A stretch of DNA of 64,000 bases, taken from Macrolepiota albuminosa (lineage: Eukaryota > Basidiomycota > Agaricomycetes > Agaricales > Agaricaceae). Shown one piece after another: positions 1 to 11,355 of the stretch. Under the pieces are notes generated by a model that saw only the letters and a program-made list of their open reading frames with translations, was not told the DNA's origin and did not search any database. Position numbers and translations under genes: made by a program. Numbering within the stretch: the first letter of the stretch is position 1; every line of letters starts with the position of its first letter. Location of the stretch: positions 811,419 through 875,418 of the forward strand of contig JAMWFC010000037.1 in assembly GCA_027475525.1 (NCBI GenBank). The letters run 5' to 3'.

Positions 1-74
1 GAAGGCGAGAAGACGTTGAGGCCTTGCAGCATCAGGACGAAGAACATCATGCTGCTCTCCGTGAAAATGAATGA
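1..74 (+). CDS. 3' end of an unidentified gene (partial)
   Basis: The third forward frame is open from the window edge to a TGA at 72-74. It encodes about 23 residues rich in Glu, His and Gln, which would suit the tail of a coiled or acidic protein. Nothing identifies the family. It could be a chance open stretch, since only 74 bases are visible. Confidence 0.25.
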   Translation, partial: RREDVEALQHQDEEHHAALRENE

Positions 75-953
75 GAAAACGCTACGGGCAATTGTGGAGT
101 GAAAAGACTTGGATCTTAAGTATTGTGTAGTCTTTCCAGATTTGCACTGAGAGACAGGTGGTGGGAGCGCATTGAGCTCTATTCCAGCATCCTGCGCAGT
201 ATTTGGTGTGTTCGGCGGCGTAAGGTCCGCCGCAGGGTTAGAAGAAAGATTACGCAAGTCGGAATAGAGGCTCCTAAGAAGATATTTTCTGCAACTCATA
301 AACAGAAGAACCCTATTACCCATCCATGAGAGAAGCACGCATGGTGAAGCTCTGGGAAACTCACCGCGGTGCAACCAAGAATGCAAATTCAGAAAATAAC
401 ATATTCATTGCGGCTTCAGAGCGTAGTGGGGAGGAATAGAGTAGTACACTGTCAACAATTCCATGCGACCGATTTGTGGCGAAATATTTCTCGAAACCGT
501 GCCAGTCAAAGCACTGCTTGATGATTGTCAGCAATGTAGCCACAAGGTTATACATAGGCTCTCACAAGTTAGCTCATACAGGCAGCGTAGTGTTCGGAAT
601 TATTGCAAATACGAATAGTGTATTTTATACATAGGCTCTCACAAGTTAGCTCATACAGGCAGCGTAGTGTTCGGAATTATTGCAAATACGAATAGTGTAT
701 TGGAATAGTCGAGATGAGAACCCAGGACAGTTTCACGTGGTCATTATCTTATCTGATAATGTAAACAACCCAATCTCATCCACTGCGTGTATAGCGTAGA
801 GGCAAACCTGTATCAACCAGTAGGATATGTCAAGCGTAAGAAGGAACTCGAGGGAACTCGTAGCCGAAGCTGTCACTCCTTTCTTTGGGTTTTAAAGGTG
901 GTTGTATACTCCTGAGCGTTAACAACAATAAATATGTGTGAAGCTGGCTTAAA
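75..953. other. Intergenic stretch with no supported gene
   Basis: Only short open frames without recognisable motifs are present. It holds one 77-bp tandem duplication (548-701). It lies downstream of AKR1 and downstream of the partial gene at the window edge, so it is probably a convergent 3' region. Confidence 0.4.
548..701. repeat. 77-bp exact tandem duplication 1
   Basis: Copies begin at 548 and 625; intergenic. Confidence 0.9.
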
Positions 954-993
954 TTACAAAGATAATTTGAGTCCGTCGGACGATGACAGTATC

Positions 994-3900
994 CTATACC
1001 GAGCTAACGGGCTCATACCCTGCCCGACTCCCACTCGCCCTACCCAGTCCAAAGCCCATGAACAGGCTCTTCCTGTGGCCCTTCCTCCCCCCTTGTGAGC
1101 CCAACCCTTCATCCTCATCTTCTTGCTCTCTCCTCCTCTTCGCCTCACGGAAACCCTCAATCGGCACATCATACAGCTTATCATACTCAACTCCCAACTC
1201 CCTCCCAGCCGTCCAAAAGTCCTTACAATTACCCACAACTCCCAAATCAAACGGATTGCTCGCCTTTCCAGCACGCGCCAGCCCGTCCACCGCCAGTCCT
1301 TACAATTACCCACAACTCCCAAATCAAACGGATTGCTCGCCTTTCCAGCACGCGCCAGCCCGTCCACCGCCTTCCCCTTTGTAACCGATCGAACCCAAGG
1401 AGGTTCATCAAGAACCCGCTTCCGCAGCCAGCACATAGACCTGAATGGCGATGCACCGAATGCCCGTGAGACGTGTCAGATCCAGTAACGAGCGCGGCGT
1501 CCTCTGTGTCCACACCAGGCACGACGGCGTCGCTTGGACTACGATGCTGATGGCGATGCCCCATTTGCCCTGCGAGACTTTGCCCTCCGCGCCCGCCCAT
1601 GTATCCGTACCGGCCAAGGTTGGAAACTTCAAGAGTAGTCATTTGCCGTATGATCTGCCAAAACTGAGAGGCGAGGAGGACGACGGTCCAGGAAAGCTGT
1701 AGAGTTACCCAGGCGGCGACTGAAAAAAGAAAGGTGTCGTATGCCGTTAGGGTACAGAGCTCGGTGGGAAGCACACAAGCTGTGGATGCTGTCGGGGAAT
1801 CGATCTCGAGATTGATGCTTGAGAAGACTATATGAATGATGTGATTAGGAGGAACACCAAATGATGGTGAACAGTACGTACATGCGTAGGTGAGATAGTC
1901 GAACAGTACGATACCAACAACAATGGTGGTGACGAAAATGACGAACTGACGATGGTTGTTCATTCCAACTAAAACCCAATGAGTGGACTGAGATTCAACA
2001 TAAACACAGAAGTGACCCTACCGCAATTCCATACCCAGGGACAATGGCTGTTTGAACAAATCCAGAAAAAATCACAATGAAGATATAAATGACGTACTGG
2101 TCACTTCGAGCTATACACTTGTCACAGACACGGCAATGCTTCGAACGAAGAGGCTTACGAGCCTAAACGTCAAGCAACATAAGTAGATAATCGTTATTGT
2201 AGTGACACAAGACTTGCCATGCATTGAATGCAGAACGTTTGACCATTGAGACGCCCTTCTGAAGCAAGCTCCTCAATGATCTATTATAGTGTTCAACAGT
2301 ATAGCACAGTTCAAAAACGAGTTCACTGACCGATCTCAGCTCACCGTCACTCGCAGGTTTTGGACATGTTCCAGGATCCAGAGTGACAGATCGGAAGAAA
2401 TTGTAGACGCACAGGCCTAAAGTTATCGCGAATGAGAAATGGGTGAATGCGTGTGATTGTGTTTCTAATAATGAAGTTCGATCAACCATGTTCCATTCCT
2501 CGAAGGGAGACTTACGTCGGACAAGTCGCGTAAACCAGCAGAACAAGACCCATATTATCGAACCAAAGATAATACCGGCGAAATATGGTGTGGTATTTAC
2601 GCTTTCGGTATATGTGGAGTTATTGAGTAGAACGCGTGTTACGATCTATCGCATGGACGGATAAGTACGGTTCGCACGTAAAACTGGTGACATACATGGT
2701 GCATTCCGAAAAACTCGGCAAAGGCAAGCAGCAATCCAGTATACCATGGCAGAAACGTTAAAGTCATGAACATGAGATAGAAAAATAGTGTGGGGAGAAT
2801 AAAAATTGCAATTTTCGTATTGCGCTAGAAAAGATAGAAGTCATGAACATGAGATAGAAAAATAGTGTGGGGAGAATAAAAATTGCAATTTTCGTATTGC
2901 GCTAGAAAAGATAGGTCAACATAAAAATACAGAAATTCAAAGTTGTGTACTTACATCGCTTAACGGTTTACCTCGTTTCATCCCATACTCATTCATACCA
3001 CCCTCTTCCAAAGCTCGTTTCCAGGCACCGAGACTTTTGAGTTCAGCTGCCATATCACGAGGTGTCCGATCCTCTCCGTCCTTCGCCATAAGATCCGAAC
3101 CCTTTTCAACAAGTTTGCGAATGATCATCCGGTTCCCTCGTACAACTGCCCAGTGCAATGGTGTCAAACCTGCATCGTCTTTCGCGTTAGGATCTGCACC
3201 ATGTTTCAGCAACAATTCCACCGAAAGACCGTCACCCTGATACGCTGCCCACATAAGAGAGGTATGCCCTTGAGAGTCACGCGAGTCAACGTTGATGGGT
3301 TGGTGCAATAGGTATAAAAGCGGCATTATTGATGATGAATGAGTGACTAGATGGAGTGAGTTGTAACCCTGCGAGTCTGCGATAGTAGGGTCTGCAGCGG
3401 CATTATTGATGATGAATGAGTGACTAGATGGAGTGAGTTGTAACCCTGCGAGTCTGCGATAGTAGGGTCTGCATTATGTGCAATGAGAAGTTGGATGACG
3501 TAGAGATAGCCGTTGCGCGCCGCCCATTGCATTGGTGTCGCCACAAGGTCACCTCCCAATGCAGAAGTTGGATGACGTAGAGATAGCCGTTGCGCGCCGC
3601 CCATTGCATTGGTGTCGCCACAAGGTCACCTCCCAATGCATCGACTTCGGCACCCTGCTCCAAGAGGTATTTACACGCAGGTAAGTGTGCATTGATTGCT
3701 GCCCAATGAAGTGCAGTTATATTCTGGTCATCACGGTCAGTCGCTTTGGCCCGTCCAGACTCAATGAGCTCGCGAAGAAGGTCCACATCGCCACGTTGAG
3801 CAGCAGAAAAGATGCTTGCCTGAAATTGAGCTAGAAAGTGAACACGTTATACCGCGCAATATAAACTAAACGCGCACATCTGACGGGTTTGGTGATTCCT

Positions 3901-4003
3901 GGGTTTGCTGGAACGTCATATTAGACGCCACGGCCGACTCCGTGTTGACCAACGAGGTCGATGGTTCAGCTTTTGCACTGCCGACTGCTGAAGAGTCCTC
4001 CAT
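994..4003 (-). CDS. AKR1: AKR1-type ankyrin-repeat palmitoyltransferase (multi-exon)
   Basis: Protein S-acyltransferase of Golgi/endosomal membranes with ankyrin repeats, transmembrane helices and a DHHC zinc domain. The N-terminal exon starts at 4003. About six ankyrin repeats are read between 3810 and 2940, with segments such as [19 protein letters not shown] and [18 protein letters not shown]. Transmembrane segments follow (2760-2340), including [19 protein letters not shown], then DPGTCPKP. The zinc domain is assembled over three exons as [23 protein letters not shown] and [17 protein letters not shown]. Supported introns include 2330-2281, 2217-2163 (a GC-AG intron) and 2097-2048. The C-terminus ends at 994 after a Gly/Arg-rich tail. 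Three 77-bp duplications (1218, 3320, 3486) fall in exons. One base appears missing near 1385, where TTT reads TT between GFDR and TKGKAVDG. With these allowed for, the gene looks complete. The identification rests on domain order and the DHHC motif. Confidence 0.9.
1218..1371. repeat. 77-bp exact tandem duplication 2
   Basis: Copies begin at 1218 and 1295; inside the last AKR1 exon, shifts the frame. Confidence 0.95.
2761..2914. repeat. 77-bp exact tandem duplication 3
   Basis: Copies begin at 2761 and 2838; AKR1 transmembrane region or intron. Confidence 0.95.
3320..3473. repeat. 77-bp exact tandem duplication 4
   Basis: Copies begin at 3320 and 3397; AKR1 ankyrin exon. Confidence 0.95.
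3486..3639. repeat. 77-bp exact tandem duplication 5
   Basis: Copies begin at 3486 and 3563; AKR1 ankyrin exon, only 13 bp from the previous pair. Confidence 0.95.
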
Positions 4004-4313
4004 GGTGTGGGAGGAAATTGAAGGAATAAGCTGAGCGCCTGTCAGCAACCAGGGGGGCTATGCACATTCTGCTGACAAATCGACCGCCCGTGTGTGTGAC
4101 GTCGCAACCCTCATCGTCTGCGTACAGAGTCGTGCACTTACCCGTAGACTTGGGGTTACTATGTATATGCATTTGCTGTGTTGCTTTCATTCACCGTCTT
4201 GACCCTGGCTCGAATAAGATCAACAGGTTGACTGTTGAAACGTTGACATTGTACAGTCACCTGTCATTTTTACTTGGTAGTGTAATCTACGGCAGACATG
4301 ATGGATAAAATCT

Positions 4314-5421
4314 CTAGTTCAACCATGTTGTCCATATGCTTGTACCTCCTCCAATCACTGTTGCAATTTCCTTAGCTACGACCCTATCCGCTTGCTCGCT
4401 AGGATGAAGCTCATCCCACCTGAGGCACCGTCGTCATCAGCCAGACGATATTCCGGATTCACATATTATGATACATACCAGAGATAGCTATCTCTCGCTG
4501 CTGGATCTGACACAGTTGAACAAGATATCACGGCACCGTTAGTGTCAAATACACAGGGATTTACACAGCCTGTCACATTCAGTGGAGCTGTACCATTGAG
4601 ATATAGAGCCGGATGGACGCGCATATCGGAAAATAATGCATGAGAATCAAAGAGAGCTAGATCACTGTTTTAATCCTATCTTCGTCTCAGGATACTGGAT
4701 GATAACTAACCGATATGAGAGCTAGGAAGAGTAGGAGCCAAACTTTGCAGTGCAAGCTTTGTGAGAGCGTTCCCTGATAGGACGAGCTCCGTCATAAAGA
4801 CCGACCAAGCTGTAGTGTTCCTCTCCGACTGCCAAAAGCGATTCGGATAAGAATTCGCTGAGTAGAGAATGGTATCTTGCAAGGGAATCATCTATAGATG
4901 AAACTTAGCCACGCCTTTCTCCTGATAAAACACAAGTCACTCGCGTTTTGAAACACGAAGTTTCTTGCTCCACTGTTATAGAGTACTTTGACCCAATTGA
5001 TCATGCAATCCGCAACGTCGACGATGGAGGCACTATTACTTCCAGTGACAAGCGAGTTGACTCCGAGATCGTTGGTTCCGATCCACAACGTGTAGATTGT
5101 CTCTTCCGGGTCGAGGCTGAGCGAACCATTGTCACCAGTCTCCACAAAGTAAGCTGGAAGCTGGCTTTCGAATACGGAGGGGAAAGGTCGAAAGGTGATG
5201 TTGTTGGAACAAGTCGCTCCCGATTTCGCAAAGGGAAACAACGTCACATTCGCGTAGCCAGCAGCATATACAGGCCACGCAACACCGCCGTCTCCGACGC
5301 TGACAATATCGGTATAGCTATCGCCAAAAGTGACGAGATTTTTGATTTGTTTTGGCTGGACGCCCTGAGCCGCGGCCGTCGAGGTTACGAACAAAGCCGA
5401 CAGTGTCGATGAGACTTTCAT
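4314..5421 (-). CDS. Secreted GDSL/SGNH esterase (CE16-like)
   Basis: Predicted secreted serine esterase/lipase. The first exon (5421-about 4920) encodes a signal peptide beginning MKVSSTLSALFVTSTAAA and then block I FGDSYTD with the catalytic Ser. Block III is GTNDLG. A middle exon (about 4885-4706) carries ILYSANSYPNRFWQ. The terminal exon has block V, WDELHPSEQADRVV, holding the catalytic Asp and His. The stop codon is at 4316-4314. Length, several N-glycosylation sequons and Cys pairs fit fungal acetyl-esterase/lysophospholipase-like SGNH enzymes of family CE16. Substrate is unknown, but plant cell-wall acetyl groups are plausible for that family. Introns are about 50 bp. The start was chosen because it gives a clean signal peptide. 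Confidence 0.85.
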
Positions 5422-5623
5422 ACTTTCCTGAGCGCAAATCTTTTACCGGTTCGATTCTATATATGCACCATGATCGTTTTGTCCATGAAAAAATGGGGTT
5501 CTGGATTTCCGATACGTTGTTGTGCCACCTTCTAATCATACGTATGTCGCGTCGCGTGAGCCATCCAATGTCGAAAATCCGCTGCCGGCCCGGTAATCTC
5601 TGACATATTTCGGCAGATCTTGG

Positions 5624-5777
5624 GAATGTTACCTATGTGCAACGTGGTCGTCCACCGCATGGTCCTACCGTTTACAACGAGGAAGTCGTAAACGTGAGTT
5701 GAATGTTACCTATGTGCAACGTGGTCGTCCACCGCATGGTCCTACCGTTTACAACGAGGAAGTCGTAAACGTGAGTT
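5624..5777. repeat. 77-bp exact tandem duplication 6
   Basis: Copies begin at 5624 and 5701; intergenic. Confidence 0.95.
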
Positions 5778-6228
5778 ATATCAAGATATAATCCAACAAG
5801 CACCGCAGAACTTTGATGAGTCAAGTCAAAGACTGCGCAGAATATGCGACATTCAGACCGAGGTAACCATTAATGAGAGAAACTTCATCAGATACCAGGG
5901 GTCCATTTGAAATCAATATAGGTGAGCCTTCACTAGAACAGTAGATCATGGATCATTCTATTTTCGCCGTATTAGGTGAAGCTAAGGTTCAGATAATGAA
6001 GAATCAATGAATCTGAATGTGTCGTAGGCTGTACCGCAAGTCAGTGGTGACTCCAACGAACCAAGCAGACAATTCAGTGAAGTTGATGGAGATCGGACGG
6101 CTGAGAAAGAAGAAACAATTTGAACACATTCATTGACCAGAAAAGCTGGAAAACGGATAGATATGATGACAAGTTTCTTCCCCATTTTCAAGTTTCAGCA
6201 CCAGCACTGCTTGTGAGGTTGCCATATG

Positions 6229-6278
6229 AATTGAACTTTGTACTTTCATAATATTGAAAGTATGTACAAAGTTCAATT
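6229..6278. repeat. 50-bp near-perfect palindrome (hairpin/cruciform)
   Basis: Outer arms AATTGAACTTTGTAC (6229-6243) and GTACAAAGTTCAATT (6264-6278) are exact reverse complements. Inner TTTCA and TGAAA continue the stem around TAATAT, with a small bulge. It lies about 110 bp upstream of the PMU1-like start. It could be a dimeric protein-binding site, a transposon footprint or simply a cruciform. Confidence 0.75.
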
Positions 6279-6389
6279 TACCGCAGGGTCACGTGAATGA
6301 TATAAGCCTCTCCACTCGTTCACAACCCGACGCGAACCAGACGCGATTCGCAGTCCAAATACACTTCATAACGACTTTTTAACCCATTT

Positions 6390-8081
6390 ATGCCTGACGG
6401 TAGCACTCCCGTGGAAAATTATGGTGCCTCCACATGTACAAGATCATACACCGTTGGTTTTTCACAATCTATCTTCAAATGGACTGCTACTATCTCACTC
6501 AATACAGTCAGTGGCTGGCTTCTTCTCACAGGATAGCCCGACGGCTTCAGTTCAAATGGACTGCTACTATCTCACTCAATACAGTCAGTGGCTGGCTTCT
6601 TCTCACAGGATAGCCCGACGGCTTCAGAATTCAGGCTGTGATCTCATTCCCATGTGTTCCATCATTTGAATCTAAAAGCCTGAATGATCAGATACCACCA
6701 CGTTTTGGACTGCTAGACGATTCGACAGATCGATGGAACAGATTCTTTGCCGAAATTGATAAGCTCAACAAATCTGCTAATAACAATGCCTCCTTTAAAG
6801 TCCTTATCGATGGAACAGATTCTTTGCCGAAATTGATAAGCTCAACAAATCTGCTAATAACAATGCCTCCTTTAAAGTCCTTCTTTGGACGACACGGGCA
6901 GGGTTTTCGTAAGACGGGTCACTTTCGTTTTTGTTTCTTGATTGTTCATTCTGGATCAATCAAGACAACGTAGCAGAGGCCAAGTACGGAACTAAAGCAT
7001 GGGATGAGTAGGTCCATATCGTTCATTCTGGATCAATCAAGACAACGTAGCAGAGGCCAAGTACGGAACTAAAGCATGGGATGAGTAGGTCCATATCGCA
7101 AGTGTCAATGATCCCAACTGATTGCACGCAGTTACTGGTCGAGCTAAACGGAGACGGAGAACTTGTATGGGGTCGTATGTTGATTTTTACCTGTCCATGA
7201 GGGCCAACCAAATTAAGAGGGCCGGCAGCCGATCCCGAACTTACTGCTATTGGCGAAAATCAAGCCCTAGATGCATTAACGCCTGGACGTCGAAGTCGCC
7301 CATGGCCTTCCACTCCCTGAAAAGTTCTACTGCAGCCCCATGACACGCGCGTTGAAAACTTGTGAACTCACTTTCAGTAACTTCTTCCACTCCCTGAAAA
7401 GTTCTACTGCAGCCCCATGACACGCGCGTTGAAAACTTGTGAACTCACTTTCAGTAACTTATGGACTGACAAATCTAAGAGTCTGACTGTTCTCGAGGTA
7501 TCTTTTTCGCTCGACAGTTTGCCTTCAAGGTCACTTTTTGACAGAACTGTCGCGAAGAGAATGGAATCCATACATGCGACAAGCGACGCACGGCATCATA
7601 TATTGTCAAAATATTCCCTGATTCCAACTTGAACCTGGCTTTTCTGAGGAAGATCTGTTATGGGATCCCGACACCCGCGAAACTAAAGCGCACATTGCTG
7701 AACGTGCAAAGCTTGTCCTTGACCACATATTTGATCATGATAAAGAGACACGTAAGATGCAATGATATTAATCCATCGACTTATGAATCACTAACTCATT
7801 TCCCGCAGTCATCATGATAAAGAGACACGTAAGATGCAATGATATTAATCCATCGACTTATGAATCACTAACTCATTTCCCGCAGTCATTCTATCACAGC
7901 ACATGGGGGAATAATTAACGGATTCTTGGCATCGATCGGACGGCCTGCCTACGCCCTGCCTACTGGAGGTGAGTCTGCCGCGTCACTTTTTCGAAATTTG
8001 ACTCAAAGGCAGTGCATTTTAGGGATTTTACCGGTTGTCATAAAATCGGTCCACAACGGGACAGGACAAGCAACTAATTGA
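6390..8081 (+). CDS. PMU1-like histidine phosphatase (phosphoglycerate-mutase family), frameshifted as read
   Basis: Member of the fungal phosphomutase-like branch of the histidine phosphatase superfamily. The RHG motif is split by an intron: RHGQG at about 6890 and NVAEAKYGTKAWDE at about 7035. Then come GDGELVWG, DPELTAIGENQALDAL, the core FYCSPMTRALKTCELTF, HTCDKRR and ITAHGGIINGFLASIGRPAYALPTGG split over codons at 7880-7975. It ends with ILPVVIKSVHNGT and TGA at 8079-8081. His, Arg and the C-terminal His of the catalytic pocket are present. Three one-base frame changes are needed (about 7277, 7630, 7885), two at apparent TTT-to-TT contractions. Five 77-bp duplications lie inside (6474, 6729, 6944, 7307, 7734). 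It is either a decaying gene or, more likely, an intact gene with sequence errors. Exact substrate is unknown. Confidence 0.75.
6474..6627. repeat. 77-bp exact tandem duplication 7
   Basis: Copies begin at 6474 and 6551; first intron/exon of the PMU1-like gene. Confidence 0.95.
6729..6882. repeat. 77-bp exact tandem duplication 8
   Basis: Copies begin at 6729 and 6806; exon of the PMU1-like gene. Confidence 0.95.
6944..7097. repeat. 77-bp exact tandem duplication 9
   Basis: Copies begin at 6944 and 7021; PMU1-like gene. Confidence 0.95.
7307..7460. repeat. 77-bp exact tandem duplication 10
   Basis: Copies begin at 7307 and 7384; PMU1-like exon with FYCSPMTRA. Confidence 0.95.
7734..7887. 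repeat. 77-bp exact tandem duplication 11
   Basis: Copies begin at 7734 and 7811; spans an intron of the PMU1-like gene. Confidence 0.95.
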
Positions 8082-8841
8082 TCCATCAATCGCGGGGAAC
8101 AACACATTATCTCAAAGTCTATTAGATGTATAGATCTGTGATTGTCTACAGCATGGATATGGACATTAACTAGCGATTTCCCTGATTGGAGTGCATCCCC
8201 ATCGATAGGTATGTGTTCAAGATCGTTCGATGGCAACACCGACCTTACGAATTTGACTCAAGCCAAGCTTTAGGTTCTCGTCGTTAGCATTGACTGGGCC
8301 TTCTTGCAGAAACGAAGAGTATATGAAGACCGCACAAGAGAATTGACCATTTATCCACCTGCTAACTTCACGATGAGCGCAGTATCCTTGTCATGAGTAC
8401 TGTGAGGGAGCACAACCTCACGTGATCGCACCAATTATTTTCAGCCCTCGATGTCGTTCTGAAACACCTATTGAACGCGAGAACGTTCTGTCTCAAGTCG
8501 GATAGTTACGACTAAGTTCAATCAGTCTTTTCCGTGCTCTCAGTCTACGACTATCAAGCGCATTCGACTACAACAGCACTGTCACTTCCGCTGGGCAGTA
8601 CAATGTCGAATAAGAGCCATATGGATTGATAGAAATATCCAACCGTATTTTGTGAACACAGGCCCACGAGACTAGGTATAATGGCGACGCCAACCAACAA
8701 TGCTGCAGTTGTCGGAGTCTAACCATGACCTCCCTTTCTCAGAACAGAGAAGCCACGACATCTCTCACTTTACCCAAGGAAACCTCATCTGGAGTCTAAC
8801 CATGACCTCCCTTTCTCAGAACAGAGAAGCCACGACATCTC
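8082..8841. other. Stretch without a supported gene
   Basis: Short frames only. A 77-bp duplication begins at 8714. The stretch lies between the 3' ends of the PMU1-like gene and a probable minus-strand gene, so it is likely convergent 3' flanking DNA. Confidence 0.3.
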
Positions 8842-8867
8842 TCACTTTACCCAAGGAAACCTCATCT
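8714..8867. repeat. 77-bp exact tandem duplication 12
   Basis: Copies begin at 8714 and 8791; 3' end of an unknown gene. Confidence 0.95.
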
Positions 8868-10170
8868 TGGTTGCTTCCATGCTAGCACCTTCTCGTGCCT
8901 CCAGTATCAGGCCAACTAACTCCCAGAGAACTTCAGGTAGTTCATCTATCCCCTGAACGGGCTTTGTAGTGTCCTCGTCTCTTTCGTGAAACCTTGGACG
9001 CTGATCTGATACGGGCTGTTCCCCGCTCGATCAGGAAATATGAAAAGTCGATGGATAGGTTGGCTCGTCGTGGGCCGTTTGACGACCCAAGTATTTCTGA
9101 AGTGTCCAGTCGGTGGCAGTGCAAGAGCCTCCTTTGCAAGCTCTAGAATGCCTGCAGCATCTTGATCGGCTACGACTAACACATGGCCGAGAGCGTCAAC
9201 GGCGATAACGCGAGTGCCCGATCCATGCTCTTTCGGTTGAGAGAAAAAGGCGAGTGTAAACCCGTCATTTTCAGCTGGTGGATAACGCGAGTGCCCGATC
9301 CATGCTCTTTCGGTTGAGAGAAAAAGGCGAGTGTAAACCCGTCATTTTCAGCTGGTGAATTGAGAAGTACAGCGAACAACAGTGTATCGAAGGTTGGAAT
9401 AAAGCTTGGAATGAGCGCTTGGGACAGAGATTGTGTTCGATTGTACCATGAAGCGAAGGGAGAGCTCCAAGATGAAGAGGTCATTCTTTCCGAATCTCAG
9501 GCAAATTGCGAATGCTGCTCAAGGGTGACAAACACAAGCAACGTTCGTATCTAGCATATGCAGCTGTGGACCGAGATAATCAGCTCCATGAGTCGTGACC
9601 AGTCATATGAACTGCTTAGATGAGCACATCCTTGTACACAGCCTGTTCATTGTAGTGCGCGAAGCCTTCGATGTCCACAGCCACGGCTACGATCAGAAGT
9701 CGAAGCAGGGCCTTGTGTTGTGCCCAGCTGGTTTTTCTCCTTCAATTGAACTCATGATCACTGAAATCCTTCATACATTTGCTACAAATATCTGCAAGTT
9801 TTATACTTAGCAAGCCTTGCTTGTTCTCTGGAGTAACCAGAGTAATATCTGCCCGAACTCGCTCGATCCTCGGTTCCTCTCCAGCCTCGAGGGTCTATTT
9901 TTGTACATGTTTGCAAGTACAAATTTGGTGAAAACCATGGAGAAAGGGTTCTTAACAACTTCATCGTCACGGATGGAGAGAGCAATGACTTGGTCCAGGC
10001 CATTTCAATTAACGAAGTTCAAGGGTTCTTAACAACTTCATCGTCACGGATGGAGAGAGCAATGACTTGGTCCAGGCCATTTCAATTAACGAAGTTCGCT
10101 GATAAGAAGTATCAAGGGCTGTGATGATCCGCCAAAAAGTATCGGCCAATTCGGACTCTGAATTTCAGAC
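8842..10170 (-). CDS. Unrecognised multi-exon protein (tentative)
   Basis: Several minus-strand exons can be joined in order, but I do not recognise the family. Protein-like segments, upstream to downstream, are ADTFWRIITALDTSY (about 10150-10090), VKNPFSMVFTKFVLANMYKN (about 9985-9900), RLLIVAVAVDIEGFAHYNEQ (about 9690-9630), FDTLLFAVLLNSPAENDGF (about 9400), GHVLVVADQDAAGILELAKE (about 9190-9130) and ELPEVLWELVGLILEAREGA (about 8940-8880). The last runs to a stop near 8842. The segments are non-repetitive, with normal amino-acid composition, unlike chance frames. Duplications at 8714, 9204 and 9944 disturb frames. Exon borders and the start are not resolved. Confidence 0.35.
9204..9357. repeat. 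77-bp exact tandem duplication 13
   Basis: Copies begin at 9204 and 9281; exon of an unknown gene. Confidence 0.95.
9944..10097. repeat. 77-bp exact tandem duplication 14
   Basis: Copies begin at 9944 and 10021; unknown gene. Confidence 0.95.
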
Positions 10171-10362
10171 TTTCAGGATCGAGTTTTTGCGTCCGCTCTC
10201 CCCATTGGAATCCAACCGCGGGAGGATCGATATAGTTAACGATTCTGCACCTAGGCCAATCTCAAGCTCTGGGAATCAGAACATTGACTTATCCCTCTAA
10301 AGTTTCCGTCGTCGGCCGCGTGGATACCCACACGGCTTCATCAAAATTTTTTTTCGCAAAGG

Positions 10363-11355
10363 ATGTTTCTTCTGCCATACCTCGAGGTTCCGACCCCCGG
10401 ACGCCGTTACTCGACGTTTGGTTTGCGGACGCTATTTTCTAATTCCCGCGAAGAAATGACGGGTGTCAGGGAAAGCATTCGGTTAGCACGAAATATTTAC
10501 CGTCGCACACAACCTGAAACACAGACGAGTCAACCTTCGAAAATTTAACAGTCTTCGTCACGCAGATTAATGACACGCATGGCGCCGTGTCATCAACCCT
10601 AGCGCAGGCCGTCTCACACCAGCAGGCCATGCAAGATGAGATAGCTCAGATAAGTTTACCTATTGTCTCGAGATCCTGCATCGGAACAGACTTAGTCCAT
10701 TGCTTTCATTATTCCTACTTTATGCATCCATTGTCCCCGTTTCCTCTGTATGTAATGCTGTCGCTGAAAATCATCCATCAAATTTTTCTCAAGTTGGCCC
10801 TTGATTAGATGAGTTAGTTAGTCGCCGAGCGGCGGTCTACTGCAAAACAGCTCTTTGAACTTTCAGCGGCATTTGTCAGACCTGCATTTGAGGCAAGGTA
10901 CGGGGCACATTAAACAAACTCTTTGAATCTGATTTGGATGCAGAACTGCTCCCGCGAGGCCTGGGTGGAGGTGTTTTCTAGGTATGCATGCACACCTTTT
11001 TGAATCTGATTTGGATGCAGAACTGCTCCCGCGAGGCCTGGGTGGAGGTGTTTTCTAGGTATGCATGCACACCTTCGCCTCCATGGGCTTCAATATCATG
11101 CAAACATGTGATCGGGACGATGTGTAGTTCTTTGATCTAAGTGCCAGTCGCCTTTGTGTGTCCCTAAGATCCATTCAGGTACTAATATTTGTCGCCCTCA
11201 AAGCCACGCCAATAGACCCAACAGCACCAGCTCACGGCTGGCTTTCAGATGTAATCCGATTCGGACTTGTCGAGATAATGTCCCAGCGTCCCAGTGTCCC
11301 AAGTGACGACGAAGAACTGACATCGAGGCCTTTGATATCCATACACCCCAAATAA
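10363..11355 (+). CDS. Unrecognised protein, coiled-coil-like middle (tentative)
   Basis: Candidate exons on the plus strand include 10564-10655 (THGAVSSTLAQAVSHQQAMQ), about 10822-10897 (AERRSTAKQLFELSAAFVRP) and a last exon of about 11190-11355 (APAHGWLSDVIRFGLVEIMS) that ends in a stop at 11355. The Ala/Gln/Glu pattern suggests helical or coiled-coil structure. A 77-bp duplication begins at 10922. No family is recognised, and the 5' exon at 10363 is a guess. Confidence 0.3.
10922..11075. repeat. 77-bp exact tandem duplication 15
   Basis: Copies begin at 10922 and 10999; unknown plus-strand gene. Confidence 0.93.

Larger units (their letters stand above)
5422..6389. promoter_or_regulatory. 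Divergent intergenic region between the esterase and the PMU1-like gene
   Basis: This 968-bp stretch separates two divergent starts and must hold both promoters. It contains a 77-bp duplication (5624-5777) and a 50-bp near-perfect palindrome (6229-6278). A minus-strand open frame at 5982-6191 has no recognisable features and is probably chance. Confidence 0.45.

Noticed and set aside
954..1436. 160-codon minus-strand open frame overlapping AKR1
   Set aside because: It exists only because the 77-bp duplication at 1218 joins two frames. The real AKR1 frame ends at 994.
8003..8239. Minus-strand 78-codon frame at the end of the PMU1-like gene
   Set aside because: It is antisense to the last coding exon and has no motif of its own.
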